Source: Planctomycetaceae bacterium
GTDB taxonomy: Bacteria; Planctomycetota; Planctomycetia; Pirellulales; Pirellulaceae
Direction: 5' to 3'
Assembly: GCA_002709225.1 (NCBI GenBank)
Contig: PAQH01000014.1
Coordinates: 1-64,000, forward strand
Length of the DNA stretch: 64,000 nucleotides
Part shown: positions 45,383-54,435 of the stretch, in pieces
Position numbering within the stretch: position 1 is the first letter of the stretch
Layout of the letters: every line of letters starts with the position of its first letter
The notes under the pieces: model-generated
Databases searched by the model: none
Told to the model about the DNA's origin: nothing
The model's input: only the letters and a program-made list of their open reading frames with translations
Made by a program: the position numbers and the translations under genes

Positions 45383-47845
45383 ATGAGATACTTGTTGGTG
45401 TTCGTTGTACTGCTTGTCTTGGCCAGCACAGGACCGGATGCAATTGAAGCATCTGACCGGGAGCGAGCCGACTACTTTGAGTCCAAGGTTCGCCCCTTGC
45501 TAGCGCAACGGTGCTTTCGTTGCCACGGACCGAAAAAACAGCGAGGCGGTTTGAGGCTTGATCAAGGCTCCCGTGTTTTGGCAGGTGGTGATTCCGGACC
45601 TGTTTTGAAGCCCGGTAAGCCAGCCGATAGTTTGCTGATCCAGGCGATCAATTACCAGGGCCTTGAAATGCCGCCAGATCGCAAACTTGGGCAACGCGAG
45701 GTTGCAGCACTTACTCAATGGGTTCTCAGTGGGGCGTATTGGCCACGAGACGCAGCAGCGCCCGAGGAGGCGACGCACCCGTCGTCGGAAGTGACAGCTG
45801 AAGATCGTCAGCATTGGTCGTTTCGGCGGTTGAAACGGCCAATAATTCCTCAGATTAGCGTTTTCGCCCAGATGGTGAATCCCATCGATTGCTTCGTGAC
45901 AAAACGATTGCAGGAGCTGGGGCTGAAGCCTGCGCCGCTTGCATCACCGCGTACCTTGATTCGTCGATTGTATTTCGATTTGATTGGTTTGCCGCCGACG
46001 CCGGCTGAGGTGGCGCGGTTTTCGGAAGATTCAGTAGCGGATCGTTACGACCGGTTGGTGGACCAGCTGTTGGCGCGTCCGCAATACGGTGAACGATGGG
46101 GCCGGCATTGGCTAGATCTCGTTCGTTATGCCCAAACCAACGGGTATGAACGCGATGGTGAAAAACCGCACGCCTGGCGATTTCGTGACTACGTGGTGCG
46201 TTCGTTCAATGAAGACAAAGGTTTCGATCGGTTTGTTCAAGAGCAGTTGGCGGGCGATGAATTGGAGGGCTTGTCGCGGGAGACAATCATTGCGACCGGC
46301 TATTATCGACTGGGAGTTTGGGACGACGAACCGGATGACAAATTAGTTGCTCTGTGGGATGAAATCGACGATCTGGTGCGTACGACAGGTGAAACATTCT
46401 TAGGATTAACCATCGGTTGCGCCCGTTGTCACGAACACAAATTCGACCCGATTCCACAAGAGGATTACTACCGATTGGCGGCGTTTTTTCGCAATGTCAT
46501 TCCATATGGTACAGACCAAAGTGCCACACACTGGAAGACCAATCCACTGGCGGTCTTCACGCCACTCCTGCCGTCTTCGGCGGGTGACCGTCACGGCGAT
46601 GCGCAGAAAATGGAAGAGGTTGAAACGCTGAGGAAACAACGCCGAATGATGTTGGCGGAGGATGCGAATGCGGCCGTTGCGGAGATTGATCAGAAAATCT
46701 CCGCTCTTGAAACTAAGTTGCAAGCGGGTTTTGATCTGGCGTTGTCAGTACGCGAGTTCGGGAAGAAAACGCCGCCAACACATGTTCTCGTTCGAGGTAG
46801 CCCGCTTGTCAAAGGAGATGAGGTTCAACCGGCATTTCTAACCGTCCTGGGCGGTGAGCGACCCCAAGTTCCTTTACCATCTTGGGGTGCTCGTTCGCTG
46901 CGGGATAGTTTGTCAAAAATGGGCGTGAAGCCGACTAGTGGAAGACGTTTGGCTTTGGCGCGATGGATTACAAGTGAGGGAAATCCACTCACACCTCGGG
47001 TGCTCGCAAACCGCCTTTGGCACTACCATTTTGGCAGCGGGATTGTACCTACCCCTAGTGATTTTGGCCGTAACGGTCGGTCGCCGAGTCATCCAGACTT
47101 GCTGGATTGGTTGGCAAGTGAGTTGAAGACGGGCGGCTGGCATCTCAAACATCTCCACAGGCAAATTGTCACCTCGCATGCGTTCCGTCAGTCATCTCAG
47201 ATTGACGATGTGAAAGCTGTTAGATTGGATCCGGGAAATCGTTTGCTGTGGCGGCAGAATCTCAGACGCCTTGAAGCGGAGGCAATTCGAGATGCAATGT
47301 TATTTGTTACCGGGAGTTTGAACCTGCAAGTGGGTGGCCGGGCGATTTACCCGCAGTTGTCCGCGGAGGTGCTCTCCACACAATCTCGCCCCGGTAATGG
47401 TTGGGGTAAATCGTCGGCTGCTGATCGGGCACGGCGTTCGATTTACATCTACGTGAAACGAACACTGACAGTCCCCTTGATGGACTCGTTCGACCAACCA
47501 AATCCGGATAAGCCAGACCCGGGACGCGCAACGACTACGATTGCGCCCCAGGCATTGATTTTGTTGAACAGCCGTTTCACGGACATTCAATCCACGCGTA
47601 TGGCCGAGCGTTTAGGGCGTGATGCGGGGGCTGATCGGCGGCAGCAGATTGAACATGCCTACCGGCTCACGCTGGGTCGCAATCCGACCGCGGCCGAGCA
47701 AGAGATCAGTCAAGCTTTTCTCGACAGGCAGAGGGAAGGATTCCATAGGTCGTCCGGTGAGAGTGAATTGACCGCCGGGAAGGTGGCCTTGGCTCGATTC
47801 TGCCGTTTGCTGATGAACCTCAACGAGTTTGTCTATATCGACTAG
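45383..47845 (+). CDS. Planctomycete cytochrome C / DUF1549 / DUF1553 protein
   Basis: This 820-residue exported protein has the three-part order that is diagnostic of planctomycetes. A signal peptide (LLVFVVLLVLASTGPDAIEA) leads into the PSCyt1 domain with heme motif CFRCH and Met ligand region LEMPP. DUF1549 follows (NPIDCFVTKRLQELGLKP, LYFDLIGLPPTPAE, ERWGRHWLDLVRYA), then a second heme-like motif CARCH near residue 350, and DUF1553 (NRLWHYHFGSGIVPTPSDFG, SHPDLLDWLASE). Such proteins usually lie beside a DUF1501 gene and may oxidise exported polymers; none is adjacent here. Role in redox chemistry at the cell surface is inference. Confidence 0.95.
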   Translation: MRYLLVFVVLLVLASTGPDAIEASDRERADYFESKVRPLLAQRCFRCHGPKKQRGGLRLDQGSRVLAGGDSGPVLKPGKPADSLLIQAINYQGLEMPPDRKLGQREVAALTQWVLSGAYWPRDAAAPEEATHPSSEVTAEDRQHWSFRRLKRPIIPQISVFAQMVNPIDCFVTKRLQELGLKPAPLASPRTLIRRLYFDLIGLPPTPAEVARFSEDSVADRYDRLVDQLLARPQYGERWGRHWLDLVRYAQTNGYERDGEKPHAWRFRDYVVRSFNEDKGFDRFVQEQLAGDELEGLSRETIIATGYYRLGVWDDEPDDKLVALWDEIDDLVRTTGETFLGLTIGCARCHEHKFDPIPQEDYYRLAAFFRNVIPYGTDQSATHWKTNPLAVFTPLLPSSAGDRHGDAQKMEEVETLRKQRRMMLAEDANAAVAEIDQKISALETKLQAGFDLALSVREFGKKTPPTHVLVRGSPLVKGDEVQPAFLTVLGGERPQVPLPSWGARSLRDSLSKMGVKPTSGRRLALARWITSEGNPLTPRVLANRLWHYHFGSGIVPTPSDFGRNGRSPSHPDLLDWLASELKTGGWHLKHLHRQIVTSHAFRQSSQIDDVKAVRLDPGNRLLWRQNLRRLEAEAIRDAMLFVTGSLNLQVGGRAIYPQLSAEVLSTQSRPGNGWGKSSAADRARRSIYIYVKRTLTVPLMDSFDQPNPDKPDPGRATTTIAPQALILLNSRFTDIQSTRMAERLGRDAGADRRQQIEHAYRLTLGRNPTAAEQEISQAFLDRQREGFHRSSGESELTAGKVALARFCRLLMNLNEFVYID

Positions 47846-47943
47846 ACGGCTGGTCGTTGTAGGTTAGGTGGTACGGTCATAGTGGAGTGGGTGTGGTTCC
47901 CCATGGGCCGAATCGAAGTGGTCGAGTTGTGGGGGGCGATGGT

Positions 47944-49017
47944 CTACCTGCGATTTGCCGGCCGGCTTGCGCTGCCTACCAGACAAGGTTGTTGCTGTGT
48001 CAGGCAGTGGAACGCGCCCAGCCCTCGGATCAAGTGTCGAGCTGGAAGACCAACGACATGATGTGACGGATACAGTGTTTGTAGAAGATCTCGCGCTGGG
48101 TCGTCAGCCGGGTCGTCGAATTGCGGAACCACGACGAGCTCATTGGCAATGTAGTAATTGCAATAACTTGCGGGCAGACGTGTCCCACTGTGGTAGACGG
48201 GTGCGGGTAGCGGTAACGGAATGATTTGCAGTGTAGAACCATCGAGTCGGCGAAAATGTTCGAGGCAATCTAGATTCTCACGCAGCTTTCGATACGTCGA
48301 GTCTTTAGGGTCGTTGGTCACTGCCGCAACTACGGCGTTGGAGCGAACAAAACGAGCTAACTGGTCAATGTGTCCATCGGTGTCATCACCAGCAATGCCG
48401 CCACCACGCAGCCAAAGGACTTGTTCCATGTTCAGTGCATGAAGCAAGCAGCGTTCGATGAAAGACCGTGTTGAATTGGGATTCCGATTTCTATGGAGTA
48501 CACACGACTCCGTTGTCATGAGGAGTCGATCGCCGTTTCCTTCTAGCGCGCCGCCTTCAAGGGTGAGTGGGCTGGCAAACCGTTGATAGTCAAAGTTTTG
48601 TGAGATGTTCCTAGGGACTTGCGTGTCCAGTTTCCAGGGCGGGTATTTACCACCCCAGGCGTTGTATTGCCAGTGGACCAGCATGTCACGCTGACCAGGA
48701 ATGGCCTGCAGAAAAGTTGGTCCATAGTCACGTATCCAGGCATCGTTGGTACGCCATGGCAACAGCGTTACGTTCTGCAGGTTTCCGACGAGTATGCGTG
48801 CTTGCTCGGCACAAACGCCATCACCGATTAGGATGACGACAGGTTCATGCTCTGCGACTACTTGAACGAAACGCGCGAACAGGGGTGGGATCAAATCGAA
48901 GCAGCCAGGCCATGTCGAACGATTGTGAGGCCAGGACAGCCATGTCGCCCGGTGGGGTTCCCATTCTGCTGGCCAGCGATAGGCGAAATTATTCGGCTGC
49001 AGTCGCTCCGTCATCAT
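47944..49017 (-). CDS. aguA: Agmatine deiminase
   Basis: AguA hydrolyses agmatine to N-carbamoylputrescine. The 357-residue length fits the family. Active-site elements are visible: RDYGPTF, EGGALEGNGDRLL, DTDGHIDQLARF, and the C-terminal nucleophile Cys in GAFHCLTQQQP (canonical IHC-TQQ). Downstream partner aguB overlaps it by 29 bases. Together the two enzymes turn agmatine into putrescine. No agmatine-forming arginine decarboxylase is present in this window. Confidence 0.95.
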   Translation of the reverse strand: MMTERLQPNNFAYRWPAEWEPHRATWLSWPHNRSTWPGCFDLIPPLFARFVQVVAEHEPVVILIGDGVCAEQARILVGNLQNVTLLPWRTNDAWIRDYGPTFLQAIPGQRDMLVHWQYNAWGGKYPPWKLDTQVPRNISQNFDYQRFASPLTLEGGALEGNGDRLLMTTESCVLHRNRNPNSTRSFIERCLLHALNMEQVLWLRGGGIAGDDTDGHIDQLARFVRSNAVVAAVTNDPKDSTYRKLRENLDCLEHFRRLDGSTLQIIPLPLPAPVYHSGTRLPASYCNYYIANELVVVPQFDDPADDPARDLLQTLYPSHHVVGLPARHLIRGLGAFHCLTQQQPCLVGSASRPANRR

Positions 49018-49897
49018 CTAGATACCGTTTGAGTAATCCGCCATAGGCGTCGATGCGCCGGTCTCGCAGGAAGGGCCAGTGAGTTCGCGTAGCATCGATC
49101 TGTTCAAAGTTACATTCAACAAGGATTGTCTGTTCATTTTGCTGTGACGCTTGCGCCAGGACTACTCCTGTGGGATCAACGGCGAAGCTGCCACCCCAGA
49201 ATTCAAGTTTGTCTTCGATTCCCACTCGGTTAGCGGCGGCAACGAACACGCCATTCGTGATCGCGTGGCTGCGCACAACCGTTTGCCAGGCATCGAATTG
49301 GCCGGAACCGAAGGTCTGCTTTTCGTCGGGTAGCCAGCCGATCGCCGTCGGATAGAGCAGGACCTGGCTCCCCGAGAGCGCCATCAACCTGGCCGCTTCG
49401 GGAAACCACTGGTCCCAGCAAATTCCGACCCCAATTGTTCCGTGGCGTGTGGCAAATGTACGAAAACCTAAGTCGCCTGGAGTAAAATAGAACTTTTCGT
49501 AATACAGCGGATCATCCGGAATGTGCATCTTACGGTAGCATCCCAGAAACCTGCCATCGGCATCGAAAATCACTGCTGTATTGTGGTAGACGCCGGGGGC
49601 TCGGCGTTCAAATAACGAACCTGCGATAACCACTTCGCATTTTTTCGCTGCTGAGGCTAACGCCTGACTGGTAGGGCCCGGAATCGACTCTGCTTCATCG
49701 AACTTGCGGTGATCTTCTGCTTGACACGGGTACTGTCCGGCAAAGAGCTCTTGCAGGCAGACAATGTGTGCACCTTGCGCTGCGAGTTCGTCGATCTGTT
49801 GCAGTGCATGGGCAAGGTTGACCTCTCGATCTGCAACACATGACATCTGTACAATGCCCAACTTGATAAGATTGCTTGAGTTTGGGTTGATGGACAT
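48989..49897 (-). CDS. aguB: N-carbamoylputrescine amidase
   Basis: AguB is a nitrilase-superfamily enzyme that converts N-carbamoylputrescine to putrescine. The catalytic triad is intact: Glu in CLQELFAGQYPCQAED, Lys in YRKMHIPDDP and Cys in GICWDQWFPEAARLMA. The 302-residue product from ATG 49897 is the usual length; a longer frame to 50047 would run into the start of the divergent bioD gene. The 3' end overlaps aguA by 29 bases, so the pair is co-translated from a promoter in the 66-base gap shared with bioD. Confidence 0.95.
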   Translation of the reverse strand: MSINPNSSNLIKLGIVQMSCVADREVNLAHALQQIDELAAQGAHIVCLQELFAGQYPCQAEDHRKFDEAESIPGPTSQALASAAKKCEVVIAGSLFERRAPGVYHNTAVIFDADGRFLGCYRKMHIPDDPLYYEKFYFTPGDLGFRTFATRHGTIGVGICWDQWFPEAARLMALSGSQVLLYPTAIGWLPDEKQTFGSGQFDAWQTVVRSHAITNGVFVAAANRVGIEDKLEFWGGSFAVDPTGVVLAQASQQNEQTILVECNFEQIDATRTHWPFLRDRRIDAYGGLLKRYLDDDGATAAE

Positions 49898-49963
49898 GGT
49901 TCCTGGTCCCGTGTTGTTGACATTGCCAAGCTCAAGACAGAGTACACCAAGTTTCTGAGGAAT

Positions 49964-50647
49964 ATGATGAATCCCCCTGGCCTGTTTATTACAGGGACCG
50001 ACACCGGCGTTGGCAAGACGTATTTGACGGCTTTGATTGCCAGGCAACTGACCAATCAGGGCCAGCGCGTTGGCGTCTACAAACCAGCTGCTAGTGGTTG
50101 CGACGAGGGAAACGACAGCGATGCGCAGTATTTGTGGCGTGCTGCTGGTTGCCCGCTGCGTTTAGAGAATGTGTGTCCGCAAGAGTTTTCCGCACCACTT
50201 GCACCTCACCTGGCAGCGCGTGCCGAGCAGCGGGAGGTGGACGTGGAGTTGTTGCGAACCGGCCTCGAGCCCTGGAAGGCCAGTGCAGATATCGTACTGG
50301 TAGAAGGGGTTGGTGGCCTTATGTCGCCGCTCTCGGAGGACGATTATGTGGCTGACCTAATCTTCGAATTTGGGTATCCCCTGATTGTGGTCGCGCCAGA
50401 TCGGATTGGCACGATCAACCAGACCTTACAGACATTGATCGCCGCGGCCACATTTCGCGGTGGACTCCCGCTAGCGGGTGTGGTCTTGAATCAGGTAGAC
50501 CAAACTGAAGATATCAGTCGCGATACCAACTGGCGGGAGCTGGAGCAACGCTGTGTTCCACCAGTAATCGCGCGGTTGCGGCATGGTGGTCTTGAGTCTG
50601 ACCTCCCAGCCGATTGGGCTGCGTTGGCGGGGTATGAGAGCCGCTAA
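49964..50647 (+). CDS. bioD: Dethiobiotin synthetase
   Basis: BioD closes the ureido ring of biotin in an ATP- and CO2-dependent step. The Walker motif is GTDTGVGKTYLTALIA. KPAASGCDEGND provides the substrate Lys and Ser, and VEGVGGLMSPLSED the metal-site Glu. The 227-residue length fits the family. The gene is divergent from aguB with 66 bases between the starts, and no other biotin genes are adjacent. Confidence 0.94.
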   Translation: MMNPPGLFITGTDTGVGKTYLTALIARQLTNQGQRVGVYKPAASGCDEGNDSDAQYLWRAAGCPLRLENVCPQEFSAPLAPHLAARAEQREVDVELLRTGLEPWKASADIVLVEGVGGLMSPLSEDDYVADLIFEFGYPLIVVAPDRIGTINQTLQTLIAAATFRGGLPLAGVVLNQVDQTEDISRDTNWRELEQRCVPPVIARLRHGGLESDLPADWAALAGYESR

Positions 50648-50805
50648 GCCAGAGGAATTCGCTGCTTGGGTGAAGCGCCGGTAAAATCCGTTGAAAATTT
50701 GACCACGGGAGGTGACCGACTGCGTCCGCGGGCACTGCACACTAGCAACGGTCATTTTGCCAGGTGGCAGGGTGAACTAGTGCGAATCGAGACGTCGAAA
50801 GAGAT

Positions 50806-52971
50806 TTAGTGCGAAGCCAGTTCGGCGGCAACAGTCCTGGTGAATGACACCGGGTCAACGTCGAGCATGACGTCCATCACAACGCTCCAACGTCCATTGG
50901 CGTCTGGCTCGACGATCCAATGTGGTAGCAACGCGACCGATTGATGGACCAGTTCAAATCCAGATTCGGATTGGCTCACTGTTTCAACGGGATGCGCCCA
51001 AAGGTGTGTTGGTCGATTTGCGGACCAACGGACATCAATTCCCAACCACTCATCGATCATTCCCATTTCCTGGATATTTTCCAGGTCGAGTAACGTTTCC
51101 AGTGGCCCCAGTCGCCGGTCTTCTTGGTGGAAATAGCGATCGTCGTTGCCGGCGGGTAAGCCAGCAAAATTCAATTCGACAGCGAAGTGAACCGTCCGGT
51201 CAAGCGGCAGGCCTTCCAGCAAATAGGCGATCTTTAGTGCTGGTGATCCGGCGGATAAGGTGACACCCTTGGTTAATTTTAGTGGGATCCCGTAAGCGGT
51301 TCCCTCTTTCCACATTTGAACTTGAATGCGGTCTGAGTTGCGTCGAACGCGACTCAGAAATGGCCCGGTCGCAAAATCGCCGTGTTCTGTTTGATCGCCA
51401 CGAGCCAAATCACACAAAGTTGTGTCCTTGGCCAGGAAATGGTCGATCAGACTTTTCCGTGATCGAGCATCATACTGCAGTCGTTGTTCCAGTCCCTTTT
51501 GTTTGAATACGATGCGCTGATGAATACTGGTTACTTCTTCTTCCGCGGAGGTTTCGCCTTGCATGACGAGTGGGTGGTACACTTCCGGACGCCTGGCAAG
51601 AGTGGCTAGCAAATTATGGGAAATGGCACGGACGTCGAGTTCGTATAAGATGCCTCCGGAAGATGGTGCCAGGAAACACGTCAGTTGATCGTTTCCCAAA
51701 CGGATTTCTGGCCGAGCATCAAAATTGTAGTCGTCGACGGACGCTTCGATAAATGGTTCGGTTTTTCCCGCCGCCTCATCCAGTATGCGGTCTGCGTCAA
51801 TCAGATTCTGATAGACCGAGTTTCGCAGATGAGGCAGATAAATTCCTCCAAAAGCGCCGTGCCAATAGCTGCAATTGCATTGGGCACGATACAGTGATTT
51901 TCGTGCGGCGGATAAAGGTGTGCCCGCAACTCCTTGTTCTTCCGCCTGCTCTACCCGCCGACTGATGGCCATCATGCGGGCATACATTTCATTCGCTTCG
52001 GGATATTTGACTTTGAAATTTCGCCACGTTCCTCCTCGCACAAAAGATCTCAGCCGAGGCCAGTTGGAATGGTTTTGGAATGTGTCTGTTAAGTTTTCTA
52101 GATGTTGCTGACGTTCAACAGGAAGAGCCCACTCGGTCATTTCACGGTAACTGGCGTCAGGCAAATAGAGAGTGCCTTGCGGCGGGGTATGATCGACCGC
52201 GTCGGCGAGTGTTGTGGTTTTCAGCCATCCAGTTTGTTCACTGAGCATGTCAAAGAATTGGCGTAGCCAACCACGATCGTAGACGTGCTCTTTGGTGTCC
52301 GGCCACGTGCCAAACTTTTCGCCGTCATCACCAAAGACAACGACGGTGTCAGGCTCTTCTTCTGCGATCATTCTCAAGTGTTCAATTGTTTGCTCTGGTT
52401 TCCCAAATGGAATCAGGTAACGCAGGCGTTCACTGCCGGGGAACAAATTGACGACGAATCCATTGTCTTCCGTCAGGAAATGACCATGTAATGGATCCAG
52501 AGTGGTCCCGGCGCTACTGAAATGAAAATCGTCCAGTACCGTGTATTCAATGCCAGCTTCGGCTAGATTTTGTGTGAGAGATTGTTCCCAAACGCGTTCG
52601 GGCATCCACATCCCCCGTACTTTGGCTCCCAGATGTCGGTCAAGCCAATCTCGAAAACTGGTGATCTGGCCAATTCGATCGCGTGGCGGAATCATGGTCA
52701 GGATTGCTTCGTAGAACGCTCCGCCCAATATCTCAATACGTTGCTGTGATACCAGGCTTGCAAGTCTGTCCAGGTATTCAGGGTAGTGGCCGGCCAGCCA
52801 TTCCATCAAAGGTCCGCTGGTATGCAGTGTGATCTTCAGGTCGACATACGGTTCAAACACCTCCAAGAAGGGGAGATAGCTGTCTCGATATGCACGTTCG
52901 AAAACGTCATCGAAATTGCCGATGGGCTGGTGGTTATGTAAGACCAGGCAGAAGCGAAGGGTGGATGACAT
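50806..52971 (-). CDS. GH57 family glycoside hydrolase / alpha-glucanotransferase
   Basis: This is a GH57 enzyme of 721 residues. Motif 1 is HNHQP (residues 12-16); motif 2 is GGAFYEAIL; motif 3 with the nucleophile Glu is MWMPERVWE; motif 4 with the acid/base Asp is FGDDGEKFG. After the catalytic barrel come the DUF1925 and DUF1926 regions seen in 4-alpha-glucanotransferases and amylases of this family. ATG 52971 has AGGGGC in the leader; an earlier start to 53157 would add a low-homology leader. With glgA and a galT-like gene close by, it probably breaks down or reshapes glycogen. Substrate choice between amylase and glucanotransferase is open. Confidence 0.92.
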   Translation of the reverse strand: MSSTLRFCLVLHNHQPIGNFDDVFERAYRDSYLPFLEVFEPYVDLKITLHTSGPLMEWLAGHYPEYLDRLASLVSQQRIEILGGAFYEAILTMIPPRDRIGQITSFRDWLDRHLGAKVRGMWMPERVWEQSLTQNLAEAGIEYTVLDDFHFSSAGTTLDPLHGHFLTEDNGFVVNLFPGSERLRYLIPFGKPEQTIEHLRMIAEEEPDTVVVFGDDGEKFGTWPDTKEHVYDRGWLRQFFDMLSEQTGWLKTTTLADAVDHTPPQGTLYLPDASYREMTEWALPVERQQHLENLTDTFQNHSNWPRLRSFVRGGTWRNFKVKYPEANEMYARMMAISRRVEQAEEQGVAGTPLSAARKSLYRAQCNCSYWHGAFGGIYLPHLRNSVYQNLIDADRILDEAAGKTEPFIEASVDDYNFDARPEIRLGNDQLTCFLAPSSGGILYELDVRAISHNLLATLARRPEVYHPLVMQGETSAEEEVTSIHQRIVFKQKGLEQRLQYDARSRKSLIDHFLAKDTTLCDLARGDQTEHGDFATGPFLSRVRRNSDRIQVQMWKEGTAYGIPLKLTKGVTLSAGSPALKIAYLLEGLPLDRTVHFAVELNFAGLPAGNDDRYFHQEDRRLGPLETLLDLENIQEMGMIDEWLGIDVRWSANRPTHLWAHPVETVSQSESGFELVHQSVALLPHWIVEPDANGRWSVVMDVMLDVDPVSFTRTVAAELASH

Positions 52972-53404
52972 CTTCAGGTGCCCCTTGTAGGCATTGATTT
53001 TGCGCAACCTTGCTCGGTGTTCGACAACCGTGCATGAATCGTTTATCCGCGACGCGAATTGGTGAAGATGTTCTGTTGACGGTGCCTCGCTGGCAAGCGG
53101 ACCGCTGTTCCCCACCGAAGCGAGTCTCAGAACCATACATCGGCAGGGTGAAGACACCTCGAACAGTCTTTCCTGCAGGGAAACTCAGCCTCTCTTACCC
53201 AGTTTGGATGGCATTGTCGCCGGGCGGGGATGAAGTTCGGGGCGTAGCCGCTGGGGATACCGACCGATTAGATCGCGGCGGTAACCGAAAGCTTTTGCCA
53301 CCTGCGGACTGAGGTGATGGCTTTCCGGTCGGTAGCTGTAGACGACGAATGTTGTTGAGACCCTGTTATCATTTCCAGCGAAAGTCAACGCAGGTTGCAA
53401 CTGT
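52972..53404. other. Intergenic region between the GH57 and galT-like genes
   Basis: This 433-base gap lies inside the minus-strand glycogen cluster. A 71-codon minus-strand frame (53185-53400) begins with TTG right after the galT stop, but its sequence has no family match that I know and looks like chance. No T-run terminator is seen. The promoter for the GH57 gene may lie here. Confidence 0.4.
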
Positions 53405-54415
53405 TCACTGGTTTGTGCCCGTTGGCTGCCATTGTTGCCGCAACTGCTTTGCGGCTGTTTCCGGTGGCACTGTATTCACGAAGCTGTTGGTGGCCCATTC
53501 ATAGCCGCCTGTGGTTACCAGTCGGGGAAAAATCTCCAAGTGCCAATGAAAACAATCTTGCTGAGTGCTGTGGAATGGCGCTGTGTGCAGAAAGTAATTG
53601 TAAGGCGGGCACCGTAATTCTCTGTCAAACGAGCGGATTAGTTGCTGCAGAATGTGCGACGCCCGTTCAAGTAGTGAAGTTGCACTAGCCTCGAATCTCG
53701 GCAGGTGAGAGAGGGGAAACAGCCACACTTCGTACGGGAATCTGCTAGCAGCCGGGCAGAATGCGACCAGGTCTTGGTCTTCGATGACGACACGAGCTTC
53801 GCTCAGGAGTTCCGCTTCGATCATTGCACAATACAGGCAAGTGTTATGGTGATGGCGATGTTCTGCCGCCGCTGCTAGTTCGGTGCTCAACGCGGACGGT
53901 ACAAAGCGACTGGCCAGTAACTGGCTGTGCGAGTGGGCAATCGAAGCTCCCGATCCCTGGCGAGAATTCTTGAAGATTTGAGCATACGGCCATTGTTCTT
54001 GCTGCCGGATGCTAAGAAGTCGTTCGCGATAGGCCAGCCAGGTCCAGGCCGCTTCGTCAGCCGACAATTCACCAAAGCTATCAACATGCCGTCGTGATTC
54101 GACGAACACTTCATGAATTCCTTCGTGATCCTTGGCTCCCGTACCTGGGGCAGTTGCGTTTGCTGTGTCTGTCGATAACGCTGGGAATTTATTGGCGATT
54201 ACGCGCACTCGCCAATTCCGCAGATACATTTCCGGGGGACTAGGCGGGTACCAGCAGAGGGGGGGGGAGGTTAGCTCTTCGTGTCCGGCACAGAAGGGAC
54301 ATTTTGCGTTTTCAGCCAGCTGCTCCTGGCGGTCGTATGCTGCCGGACGATTGCGCCGGTCGGGGGCAAGGATCACCCGGTGGCCGCTGATTGGATCTCG
54401 TCGTACCTCGGACAT
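53405..54415 (-). CDS. GalT-family hexose-1-phosphate nucleotidylyltransferase
   Basis: GalT-type enzymes exchange hexose-1-phosphates with UDP-glucose, or with ADP-glucose in some lineages. The 336-residue product starts MSEVRRDPISGHRVILAP. The zinc-binding pair is in KCPFCAGHE, and the nucleotidylated His lies in ASIAHSHSQLLA, the counterpart of the HPHGQ motif. FHWHLEIFPR closes the C-terminal half. A GTG at 54439 would overlap the glgA stop by four bases (GTGA) and remains possible. Between glgA and a GH57 gene it may act as a glucose-1-phosphate uridylyl/adenylyl transferase for glycogen, rather than in galactose use; that is inference from context. Confidence 0.9.
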   Translation of the reverse strand: MSEVRRDPISGHRVILAPDRRNRPAAYDRQEQLAENAKCPFCAGHEELTSPPLCWYPPSPPEMYLRNWRVRVIANKFPALSTDTANATAPGTGAKDHEGIHEVFVESRRHVDSFGELSADEAAWTWLAYRERLLSIRQQEQWPYAQIFKNSRQGSGASIAHSHSQLLASRFVPSALSTELAAAAEHRHHHNTCLYCAMIEAELLSEARVVIEDQDLVAFCPAASRFPYEVWLFPLSHLPRFEASATSLLERASHILQQLIRSFDRELRCPPYNYFLHTAPFHSTQQDCFHWHLEIFPRLVTTGGYEWATNSFVNTVPPETAAKQLRQQWQPTGTNQ

Positions 54416-54435
54416 GACAACCACTTGGCCTAAAT

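Noticed and set aside
53185-53400. A 71-codon minus-strand frame after the galT-like stop
   Set aside because: TTG start, no ribosome-binding sequence, and a composition with no family resemblance; likely chance.
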